Source: Thiothrix sp. (lineage in GTDB: Bacteria; Pseudomonadota; Gammaproteobacteria; Thiotrichales; Thiotrichaceae). From it: a stretch of DNA of 6,855 nucleotides. The stretch spans positions 1 through 6,855 of the forward strand of contig DRMA01000039.1 in assembly GCA_011375245.1 (NCBI GenBank), in the 5' to 3' direction. Position numbers and translations under genes: made by a program. The notes under the pieces are model-generated. The model made no database searches and was not told the DNA's origin. It saw only the letters and a list, made by a program, of their open reading frames with translations. The number at the start of each line of letters is the position of its first letter. The first letter of the stretch is position 1. This document shows positions 1 to 6,218 of the stretch, piece by piece.

Positions 1-143
1 ATTATGTGGGACCTGAAGATGTACAAGCGGTAGTGTATGACGTGTTACGCCATCGGCTTATTCTTAGTTTTGAGGCCGAAGCAAAAGGACTTAGCAGTGA
101 TGATGTTATAGATGACCTACTTGGACAAGTAGCCGTACCTTGA
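1..143 (+). CDS. MoxR-family AAA+ ATPase, C-terminal fragment
   Basis: This is the 3' end of a gene that starts left of the window; the readable frame begins at base 3 and stops with TGA at 141-143. About 46 residues are visible. They fit the lid end of MoxR ATPases: a Tyr-Val-x-Pro-Glu-Asp-Val motif, then Val-Leu-Arg-His-Arg-Leu, a Ser-Phe-Glu-Ala-Glu-Ala stretch, and a Val-Ala-Val-Pro terminus. MoxR proteins are cytoplasmic ATPases thought to remodel or assemble VWA-domain partners, which matches the VWA genes just downstream. The Walker motifs lie outside the window, so an intact ATPase cannot be confirmed here. The next gene begins within about 15 bases, so both are probably on one transcript. 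The family call rests on the motif and on the operon context. Confidence 0.88.
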   Translation, partial: YVGPEDVQAVVYDVLRHRLILSFEAEAKGLSSDDVIDDLLGQVAVP

Positions 144-148
144 GTAGT

Positions 149-153
149 GGTGA
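149..153 (+). promoter_or_regulatory. Ribosome binding site choosing ATG 159
   Basis: The bases GGTGA sit five bases before ATG 159. The two in-frame GTG codons further up (147 and 150) have no purine-rich site at a useful distance, and using them would place the start inside this site. This favours ATG 159 for the DUF58 gene. The match to the anti-Shine-Dalgarno is only partial. Confidence 0.45.
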
Positions 154-158
154 AGATA

Positions 159-1082
159 ATGAAAGTTGGAGATGGTCTGGTTTATTGCTCGTTGGATTGG
201 TTATTAAAGCAACGCGCTCAAGCAAAACGTTTGCAGTATGGACGTAAAAATGTTCACTCACGACAAACAGGTAATCAGCTTTCTATTTATAAAGGGCGAG
301 GTATGGCTTTTGCGGAATCACGTCCATACCAAGCAGGTGATGATGTACGTTTGTTAGATTGGCGCGTGACGGCGAGAACGGGAAAAGCGTATACAAAACT
401 GTTTATTGAAGAAAAAGAACGTCCTGTTCTGCTTTGGATTGATCTTCGACCACCCATGTTTTTTGCGACACGCGGTTGTTATAAATCGGTGTTGGCAGCC
501 ACACTTGCCAGTTTGTTACTCTGGAAAAATTGGCTTGATGGTGATTGCGTGGGTGGGGTAATTATTGATACAAAAGGCGAAATACATACGTTTAAACCCA
601 CACGTTGTTTGTCCGCTATTTCACGTATGTTGCAGGTATTAGCTATAGTAACACAAGCAAAACGGATCAAGAACGAACGTGTACAGAACATACCTTTTAT
701 TGAAGCCTTGGTTGGATTAAATAGCATGGTTAGGCAGGGTGGGCAGCTTATTCTTATTAGTGACTTTAGAGGGTTAAGTCCTCTTGTTGAACAGCGTTTA
801 CGTCTATTTCAACATCGTATTTCTCTTGCATTGGTCGCTATCAGCGATCCTTTTGAGCAGCAACTTCCTGAAACAAGGCGATTGGCACTGTGTGATAATG
901 GTTGTTTTTTAACACTGAATGCAAGTGATAAAATAGCATTACAACCTTACTATGCAACAGTACAACAAAGAGAACAGCAGCTAACTCAGTTAGCTCAACA
1001 ATTAAGAATACCTCTTATGCAAATTTCAACTGCAGATAAGCCTACTGAACAATTACTAACATTGATGCGAGGCTTTCAATGA
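159..1082 (+). CDS. DUF58 domain protein (VWA-like), MoxR partner
   Basis: A DUF58 protein of about 307 residues, probably cytoplasmic, with no signal peptide or membrane segment. The diagnostic block lies at about residues 46-96: Gly-Arg-Gly-x-x-Phe-Ala-Glu-x-Arg-Pro-Tyr, Gly-Asp-Asp-Val-Arg, Asp-Trp-Arg-Val-Thr-Ala-Arg-Thr-Gly, then Lys-Leu-Phe-Ile-Glu-Glu-Lys-Glu-Arg-Pro. It leads into a VWA-like fold whose metal-site loop reads Asp-Leu-Arg-Pro-Pro-Met (about 95-100). This lacks the Asp-x-Ser-x-Ser pattern, as is common in this family, so metal binding is doubtful. The alternative start GTG 147 adds four residues. The gene follows the moxR stop by 15 bases and overlaps the DUF4381 gene by four bases (ATGA), implying coupled translation. 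DUF58 genes next to moxR are a standard pairing. The exact biochemical role is not known. Confidence 0.92.
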   Translation: MKVGDGLVYCSLDWLLKQRAQAKRLQYGRKNVHSRQTGNQLSIYKGRGMAFAESRPYQAGDDVRLLDWRVTARTGKAYTKLFIEEKERPVLLWIDLRPPMFFATRGCYKSVLAATLASLLLWKNWLDGDCVGGVIIDTKGEIHTFKPTRCLSAISRMLQVLAIVTQAKRIKNERVQNIPFIEALVGLNSMVRQGGQLILISDFRGLSPLVEQRLRLFQHRISLALVAISDPFEQQLPETRRLALCDNGCFLTLNASDKIALQPYYATVQQREQQLTQLAQQLRIPLMQISTADKPTEQLLTLMRGFQ

Positions 1083-1567
1083 CACATGCGATAATACAAC
1101 AAGAATTACCACTACGAGATCTTCATCTGCCTGATACATACTTATGGTGGCCGCTGGCTATCGGTTGGTGGTTCGTTATTGTGATGCTATTAGGCGTTAT
1201 TATTGGGTTTGGTATATTTTATTACGTGAAGAAAAAAAACAAAATGCAGCATTGTACTATTACCTACGCATTAGGCGTTTTAAAACGACTCTCTAAAGAA
1301 AATAACAAGAGCATATTGATTACTCATATTTCACGTTTATTACGTCGTGTGTGCATTAGTCTTTATGGGCGAAGGCAAGTCGCTGGTTTAACAGGGGAAC
1401 GCTGGTTGCGATTTTTAGATAGGAAAGGTAAAACAACGGCTTTTACCGAGGGTGTAGGGCGTATTTTAGTTGCTTTCCCCTATCAAAAAACAGTGGATTA
1501 CCCACGACAAGAATTATTATTGTTAGTGCAGCAATGGTTACAAAATCAAAGAAGCCAGCATGTTTGA
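1079..1567 (+). CDS. DUF4381 membrane protein of the Bat operon
   Basis: A 162-residue protein with the DUF4381 signature. Near the N-terminus it has Leu-Arg-Asp-Leu-His-Leu-Pro (about 12-18), then Trp-Trp-Pro and Gly-Trp-Trp leading into one transmembrane helix (about 29-50), followed by a Lys-rich stop-transfer stretch. The remaining roughly 110 residues are soluble and probably cytoplasmic. They include the family's Gly-Arg-Arg-x-Val-Ala-Gly-Leu-Thr-Gly-x-x-Trp-Leu-x-Phe-Leu-Asp block (about 97-114). A good ribosome site, GAGG at 1069-1072, sits six bases before ATG. The start overlaps the DUF58 stop by four bases, and the end overlaps batA by eight. The family always seems to sit between DUF58 and batA in gammaproteobacterial operons. 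It is presumed to be a membrane partner of the VWA proteins, but no activity is known. Confidence 0.88.
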   Translation: MTHAIIQQELPLRDLHLPDTYLWWPLAIGWWFVIVMLLGVIIGFGIFYYVKKKNKMQHCTITYALGVLKRLSKENNKSILITHISRLLRRVCISLYGRRQVAGLTGERWLRFLDRKGKTTAFTEGVGRILVAFPYQKTVDYPRQELLLLVQQWLQNQRSQHV

Positions 1568-2534
1568 ATTACAATGGTATGGTATGTTGTTATTATTGCC
1601 GTTGCCACTAGTCGCTCGTTGGTGGCTAAAGCCAACCCTTATTGTTGATAAACAACCCCAAGCTTTACACGTTCCGTTTATTAATGATTTCCAACAGGCA
1701 TTTACACCTGCTAAAAATAATCCTAAACAAAGGCGACTGTTATTTTTTTTGGCATTGTTGGCGTGGTTATTTTTTGTTGTTGCGTTGACGAAACCTGTAT
1801 GGCTGGGGGATGCGGTTAATTTGCCCATTAATGCACGTAATATTTTATTAGCGATTGATTTATCAGGCAGTATGCAAGAGCGTGATTTTACGTTGAAAGG
1901 TCGCAATATCTCACGGTTAGCTGCCACGAAAAAAGTGGCGATTGATTTTATTAATCGACGTGCAGGAGATCGTATTGGTCTGATTTTATTTGGTGATCAA
2001 GCATACTTGCAAACACCATTAACTCATGACAGAAAAACGGTCGAAAAGTTATTAAGTGAAGCTACATTGGGACTTGCAGGTGAACGTACTGCCTTAGGGG
2101 ATGCGATTGGACTGGCGATAAAACGGGTGAAAAAGTCGTCTAATCAGTCTTATGTGTTGGTACTTATGACTGATGGTGCGGCAACCGCAGGCGTTGATGT
2201 ACGTGAGGCTGCTAATATCGCAGCAATGACTGGGTTAAAAATTTATACTGTAGGGATTGGTTCAGCAGCAACAAATACAGTGACGCATCATACTGCACTA
2301 GATGAGAAAACCTTACAGCACATTGCACAGATAACAGGAGGGCTGTATTTTAGGGCGCGTACTATTAAAGAGTTTGATGCTATTTATCAGCAGCTTGATA
2401 CCTTAGAGCCTGTTGTTAGTAAAACAGAGCAATGGCGACCACGTTATGACTTATTTCATTGGCCATTGGCAATAGCCGTTTTATTCATCATATTGCTGGC
2501 TAGTTTGCGTATGGTATGGATTAATAGTGTCTAA
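1560..2534 (+). CDS. batA: BatA, membrane-anchored VWA protein
   Basis: A 324-residue VWA protein of the Bat system. Hydrophobic segments lie at about residues 8-20 and 60-77 before the VWA domain (about 93-280), and a final helix at about 301-317 anchors the C-terminus. The metal-ion site looks complete: Asp100-x-Ser102-x-Ser104 in the Asp-Leu-Ser-Gly-Ser-Met loop, Thr177 in a Gly-Glu-Arg-Thr-Ala-Leu-Gly-Asp-Ala loop, and Asp205 in Met-Thr-Asp-Gly. Proteins with this layout place the VWA domain on one face of the inner membrane and are thought to bind partners through the metal. ATG 1560 lies eight bases inside the end of the DUF4381 gene and has a weak AAGAAG site upstream. The gene overlaps batB by eight bases. 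The BatA rather than BatB call rests on gene order and on the absence of a TPR extension. Confidence 0.92.
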   Translation: MFELQWYGMLLLLPLPLVARWWLKPTLIVDKQPQALHVPFINDFQQAFTPAKNNPKQRRLLFFLALLAWLFFVVALTKPVWLGDAVNLPINARNILLAIDLSGSMQERDFTLKGRNISRLAATKKVAIDFINRRAGDRIGLILFGDQAYLQTPLTHDRKTVEKLLSEATLGLAGERTALGDAIGLAIKRVKKSSNQSYVLVLMTDGAATAGVDVREAANIAAMTGLKIYTVGIGSAATNTVTHHTALDEKTLQHIAQITGGLYFRARTIKEFDAIYQQLDTLEPVVSKTEQWRPRYDLFHWPLAIAVLFIILLASLRMVWINSV

Positions 2535-4212
2535 TATTCATTTTTTATATCCTTATTGGTTACTACTTATTCCTATATGGCTACTTTTTTTATTGTTGCT
2601 ATTTATTTTGCGACAAAGAAGAAAATACCAACTTGCACAATATTGGGATCAGTTTATTGATCCTCAATTGCAGCCTTATGTGTTGAGTAAGGGTAATTAT
2701 TCCATAACAGGGAAAGAGAATTGGTTATGGAGTGTAGCAATAGGGTTGGCTATTGTTGCCTTAGCAGGACCATCATTGCATAAAAAACAGCAGCCTGCCT
2801 ATCAATTAGAGCAAGGTCTAGTCATTGCATTGGATCTATCGACCTCGATGTTGAGTGAAGATAATAAGCCTAGTCGTATACAACGTGCAAAATTTAAATT
2901 GACTGATCTTGTGAAGCAACGGAAAGAGGGGCAAACAGGCTTAATTGTCTTTGCTGCAGAAGCCTTTAGCGTATCACCCTTAACGACAGAAATGACAACA
3001 CTTACCGCACAGGTTGAATATCTTACACCTACTACTATGCCTGCACAGGGAAGCCGTGTTGATCGTGCTATTGAACAATCAATACAGCTCTTAAAACAAG
3101 CAGGTTTACAAACAGGGCATATTCTATTGTTAACGGATGGTGCTGCTTATCAAGAAAAGGCAGAAGCGGCAGCTAAAAAAGCTCAAGCAGCACACTATAC
3201 TGTCTCTATTATTGCCTTTGGCACAACACAAGGTAGTTTGATTCCTCTTAGTGATGGGGGGGGGGTAAAAAATAATCAAGGTGAGCAGGTTATAAGTCGT
3301 CTTAACCCACTTAGCTTAAAGAAAATAGTAAAAGCAGGTGGAGGATTTTATAGTGAGGCTCGTGCTGACAATAAGGATTTGGAACGCTTGATGGCTTATT
3401 ATAAAAAAAATAGCTTGTTAGCTTATGATAAAAATAAGACTGGTAAGCAACAACTGTATACCTCTATAAATGATGGTATTTGGTTGTTATTGCCATTAAT
3501 TCCTTTATTTTTATTACTTTTTCGACGAGGTTATTTATTGTCTTTGTTATTGCTGATGTTTATTGTACAGCCACAAGCAGTATATGCTTTTGAATGGAGT
3601 AATTTATGGTTGAACGATGATCAGCGTGCTAAGCGATTATTTGAACAAAAAGACTTTGCGGCTGCTGAAAAGCAGTTTAATAATCAACATTGGCAAGCGA
3701 TCTCTGCTTATCAACAAGGCGATTATCAGCGTGCGCAACGATTACTGGAAAAAGCTGATACAGCTGAGGATTGGTATAATAAGGGGACTATTTTTGCCAA
3801 AATGGGGAAGTTACATGAAGCAGTGTCGGCTTTACAGTTTGCATTAAAAAGGCAGCCTAGCCATCAGGATGCAAGATATAACCTCAAAATTATCCAAGAT
3901 CATTTGCTAACGAAAAAGCTTGCTGCATTTGCTAAAAAAAATCCTCAGTTTGCAAAGAAAGCCGCTAAAAACAAACAAAAAAGCAAGCAACAGCACAAGC
4001 AAGAAGGGCAAAAAAAAGTAACAAAACAAGAAAAGGAAAAACAGCAATTATCCAAACAAAAGCCTACAGATCTAACAAGCCAGCAGGAGCAAGAACGTTT
4101 TAAGCAACAATGGTTACGGAGTATCCCTGATGACCCTTCTGGTCTATGGCGACGTAAATTCAAGCAACAATACCAGCAACGAGAGGCAAATGATGAAGAG
4201 GAATATTGGTAA
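2527..4212 (+). CDS. batB: BatB VWA protein fused to a TPR (BatC-like) domain
   Basis: A 561-residue fusion. Two N-terminal membrane helices (about 9-28 and 65-81) precede a VWA domain (about 96-290) with Asp103-x-Ser105-x-Ser107 and Asp204 in Thr-Asp-Gly; the third metal ligand appears to be Ser176 rather than Thr. Two close hydrophobic segments (about 317-332 and 335-353) follow, the second ending like a signal peptide before a Trp-Ser-Asn-Leu-Trp-Leu motif. TPR-like helices (about 365-450) include Asp-Trp-Tyr-Asn-Lys-Gly and are probably periplasmic. A Lys/Gln-rich tail (about 465-525) ends in the family motif Ile-Pro-Asp-Asp-Pro-Ser-Gly-Leu (533-540). The start is GTG 2527, inside the batA end, with a weak GGA site six bases upstream; no better start fits the family's N-terminus. 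Codons 244-246 (Gly-Gly-Gly) lie in a ten-G run that could slip. TPR parts of this type usually recruit other proteins. Confidence 0.92.
   Translation: MSNIHFLYPYWLLLIPIWLLFLLLLFILRQRRKYQLAQYWDQFIDPQLQPYVLSKGNYSITGKENWLWSVAIGLAIVALAGPSLHKKQQPAYQLEQGLVIALDLSTSMLSEDNKPSRIQRAKFKLTDLVKQRKEGQTGLIVFAAEAFSVSPLTTEMTTLTAQVEYLTPTTMPAQGSRVDRAIEQSIQLLKQAGLQTGHILLLTDGAAYQEKAEAAAKKAQAAHYTVSIIAFGTTQGSLIPLSDGGGVKNNQGEQVISRLNPLSLKKIVKAGGGFYSEARADNKDLERLMAYYKKNSLLAYDKNKTGKQQLYTSINDGIWLLLPLIPLFLLLFRRGYLLSLLLLMFIVQPQAVYAFEWSNLWLNDDQRAKRLFEQKDFAAAEKQFNNQHWQAISAYQQGDYQRAQRLLEKADTAEDWYNKGTIFAKMGKLHEAVSALQFALKRQPSHQDARYNLKIIQDHLLTKKLAAFAKKNPQFAKKAAKNKQKSKQQHKQEGQKKVTKQEKEKQQLSKQKPTDLTSQQEQERFKQQWLRSIPDDPSGLWRRKFKQQYQQREANDEEEYW
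3256..3265 (+). repeat. Ten-G homopolymer inside batB
   Basis: An unbroken run of ten G encodes Gly244-Gly246 and the first base of Val247. It is followed by T and six A. Loss of one G puts TAA (3266-3268) in frame directly after the three Gly codons. Gain of one G gives a fourth Gly, two Lys and then TAA (3273-3275). It is the longest G run in this AT-rich window, and Gly could be coded with other third bases. Poly-G tracts of this length are known hot spots for slipped-strand changes. Whether this one varies cannot be told from a single sequence. Confidence 0.95.
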
Positions 4213-4243
4213 AACGGTGTCGGTGTGTTGAAAAAAGACCATA

Positions 4244-6046
4244 ATGCTATGTAAAATGAATTTTTTCTATGCTTTTATTATTGCTTTATTTTTTTATTTA
4301 TTAAGCACTTGTGCAATAGCGGCTAAGATATCTGTCTGGGTTCATCCTGCGGTGGTTGAGCCTAATGAAACATTGACGTTGACGGTATCAGCAGAAGGGG
4401 CGATTAATGATAAGCCTGATTTTTCGGTATTAGAAAAAGATTTTCAGTTATTACGCCATAATAATAGTAGCAGTGTTGATATGAAGCGTGGCTCAACGCT
4501 GATTAAACGAAATTGGATGGTTACGTTATTGCCTCGTGCTATGGGGAAAACCATTATACCTGCGATAAAAATTGGTCATTACACGACAACGCCATTAACG
4601 ATTGAAGTAAGTAAAAAGCCTGCAATTGTACATACCCGTAAGGAGCGTATTTTTATTGAAATCGAAGCAACGCCACAACAACCTTATGTAAACAGCCAAG
4701 TGCTATTAGCACAGCGATTGTATTATGCTGTGCCGCTTGATCAAGCTAAACTCAGTGAACCCATTATTAAAAATAATGCGGCGGAAATAATACCGTTACG
4801 TTCTCGACCTGCCTACACACAAGAGATTGGTGGGCGCTCTTATCATGTTATTGAACGAAGCTATGCACTTTTTCCAAAGCAAAGTGGCGAAATAACGATA
4901 GAGCCTGCTGAGTTTCGTGGGTTGGTGCCTGATGAGCAACGTGTAAAAACCTTTAGTACGTTTAATTTATATTCTCGTGCACAACATGCGGAACATATTA
5001 TCTCTAAGCCATTAACGCTCGCTATTAAAGCGCGTGCTGCTTCTTTTCGTGGTAAAGACTGGTTACCTGCAAAGAATGTTACCCTGTTTGGAAAATGGTC
5101 TATGCCTTCTGGTAGTGAGGTGAAAGTAGGGGATTCTATTACCTTAGAGGTGGGGGTTGTGAGTAGTGGCTTACGGGCAGCTTCTATTCCTGATTTTGCG
5201 TTTGATGTACCTGATGAGATAAGGTTCTATGTTGAAAAGCCAACGTTTGATTTTACTATGGCACATAGTGGGCTATCAGGTATTCGCAAACAAAATATAA
5301 CCTTTATGGTTACTCGCCCTCCTGTAAAAGATAATGTGCTACATTTGCCACGATTGCGTTTGGCATGGTGGAATACGCTGACGGATCAACAAGAAGAAGC
5401 TGTTTTAGCAGGAATAACCCTTAAAGTATCAGGTTCATTTAGCTCTGTTGTATCGCCTAATTTTCCTTCTAATTCAGCAAGTCTGTCAAAGAAACAAACC
5501 GAATTTTTTGCCGCCTATCCATGGTGGCTAGTGTTGCTGAGTTTGGTGTTGTTGACCTTTATTTTTTTTTCGTTTTATCAGCATTATCGTATGCGTTCAA
5601 AAAAAACAATACAAGCAACATTATTGACAGATATGTCTACAAAGCAGCCTTACCCACATCAAAGTAAGCAGGAGCATGTGTTGAAAAAAGAAGGGAATAC
5701 ACCACATATTCTGCTAGAAATACAGGTTGCCTGTGAAGATGCTAATCCTATGCAGGCACAACAAGCATTACAACAATGGGCGGCTGAGGTGATAGGGATT
5801 AAACCTGCAATTTTATCAGTCATTGCGACAATTAATTCTGATTTTTCCCGTGAGATAGCGTTGTTAAGTCAAGCTTTATACGCAAAACAGGAAGCGCAAT
5901 GGCAAGGTCAAGGCTTATGGCTTGCAGTACAACACTATCACGCTGAATACCAAGCTTTGACTACTGTTATTGTAGAAAACGACAATGTTTTGCAGGATTT
6001 ATATCCTAAGGAAGAAGGGCGAAATAGGGGGGGATTTGTTAGTTGA
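4244..6046 (+). CDS. batD: BatD, exported membrane-anchored oxygen-tolerance-type protein
   Basis: A 600-residue BatD-type protein. A signal peptide (about 1-27, hydrophobic core 8-24, probable cut after Ala-Ile-Ala-Ala) leads to a large beta-rich periplasmic region (about 28-420). This region starts with the family pattern of Val followed by Val-Glu-Pro-Asn-Glu-Thr-Leu-Thr-Leu. One transmembrane helix (about 426-445) is followed by a cytoplasmic helical tail with Gln-Ala-Leu-Gln-Gln-Trp-Ala (about 506-512). A Leu-x-x-Leu-Tyr-Pro motif near the end resembles the usual family terminus; the last dozen residues (Lys-Glu-Glu-Gly-Arg-Asn-Arg-Gly-Gly-Phe-Val-Ser) look like an extra extension running towards the intergenic repeat. 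The gene starts 31 bases after batB. No strong ribosome site is seen before ATG 4244, only an AAAGA stretch, and ATG 4256 is an alternative start. An in-frame TGA at 4229 rules out any earlier start. A CGGTGT doublet (4215-4226) lies in the gap. Confidence 0.9.
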   Translation: MLCKMNFFYAFIIALFFYLLSTCAIAAKISVWVHPAVVEPNETLTLTVSAEGAINDKPDFSVLEKDFQLLRHNNSSSVDMKRGSTLIKRNWMVTLLPRAMGKTIIPAIKIGHYTTTPLTIEVSKKPAIVHTRKERIFIEIEATPQQPYVNSQVLLAQRLYYAVPLDQAKLSEPIIKNNAAEIIPLRSRPAYTQEIGGRSYHVIERSYALFPKQSGEITIEPAEFRGLVPDEQRVKTFSTFNLYSRAQHAEHIISKPLTLAIKARAASFRGKDWLPAKNVTLFGKWSMPSGSEVKVGDSITLEVGVVSSGLRAASIPDFAFDVPDEIRFYVEKPTFDFTMAHSGLSGIRKQNITFMVTRPPVKDNVLHLPRLRLAWWNTLTDQQEEAVLAGITLKVSGSFSSVVSPNFPSNSASLSKKQTEFFAAYPWWLVLLSLVLLTFIFFSFYQHYRMRSKKTIQATLLTDMSTKQPYPHQSKQEHVLKKEGNTPHILLEIQVACEDANPMQAQQALQQWAAEVIGIKPAILSVIATINSDFSREIALLSQALYAKQEAQWQGQGLWLAVQHYHAEYQALTTVIVENDNVLQDLYPKEEGRNRGGFVS

Positions 6047-6052
6047 GCATTC

Positions 6053-6135
6053 AGCCCGCTAGGATTCACCCTTCAATTTCACTAAACTCGCTATGCTCAA
6101 ACAACGTTCGGTTTCAGTGCGATTCCTAGCAGGCT
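6053..6135. repeat. Long imperfect palindrome after batD
   Basis: Arms 6053-6067 and 6121-6135 are inverted copies matching at 13 of 15 bases. Nested inside, 6080-6087 pairs with 6111-6119 over eight base pairs with one bulged C. The whole would fold as a long two-part hairpin of about 83 bases in either strand's RNA, or as a cruciform. It lies between convergent genes, where palindromic dispersed repeats are commonly found. There is no open reading frame of note in it. It could be a dispersed repeat unit, a remnant of a small mobile element, or part of a transcription end region. Only the inverted arms are seen directly. Confidence 0.5.
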
Positions 6136-6137
6136 TC

Positions 6138-6173
6138 AAAGTGTCTCCATACCAACTTGTATAGCGGCACTTT
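6138..6173. repeat. Second intergenic hairpin
   Basis: Bases 6138-6143 (AAAGTG) pair with 6168-6173 (CACTTT), and 6149-6152 (ATAC) pair with 6159-6162 (GTAT) around a six-base loop. The five-base internal loops between the stems allow a few more pairs. It follows the larger palindrome by two bases and may belong to the same element. No T run follows directly, so it is not a classic terminator. Confidence 0.35.
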
Positions 6174-6218
6174 AGTCGTGATAGCAAAAACGCAATACGA
6201 GCCTTTTTAGTTTTTTGA

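Noticed and set aside
479..727. 82-codon minus-strand open frame
   Set aside because: It lies wholly inside the DUF58 gene on the other strand and has no recognisable domain.
1538..1927. 129-codon minus-strand open frame
   Set aside because: It is antisense to batA, its composition is unlike a real protein, and no family is recognised.
3617..3847. 76-codon plus-strand open frame
   Set aside because: It is an out-of-frame shadow of the TPR part of batB.
3934..4017. Two eight-A runs (3934-3941 and 4010-4017) in the batB tail as slippage sites
   Set aside because: Lys-rich coding in AT-rich DNA readily gives such runs, and many similar A and T runs occur here, so they carry no special signal.
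3945..4163. 72-codon minus-strand open frame, Cys- and Phe-rich
   Set aside because: It is the antisense image of the Lys/Gln-rich batB tail; the low complexity explains the open frame.
4213..4243. Separate promoter for batD in the batB-batD gap
   Set aside because: The gap is only 31 bases and shows no -35 and -10 pair; the CGGTGT doublet alone is not evidence.
6093..6164. 23-residue plus-strand open frame in the intergenic gap
   Set aside because: It has no ribosome site, lies inside the palindromic element, and is best explained by the repeat.
6186..6208. Possible bidirectional terminator, A5 and T5 around a short GC core
   Set aside because: The stem has a mismatch and only two GC pairs in its core, and the main hairpins lie too far from the T runs. 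It is too weak to annotate.
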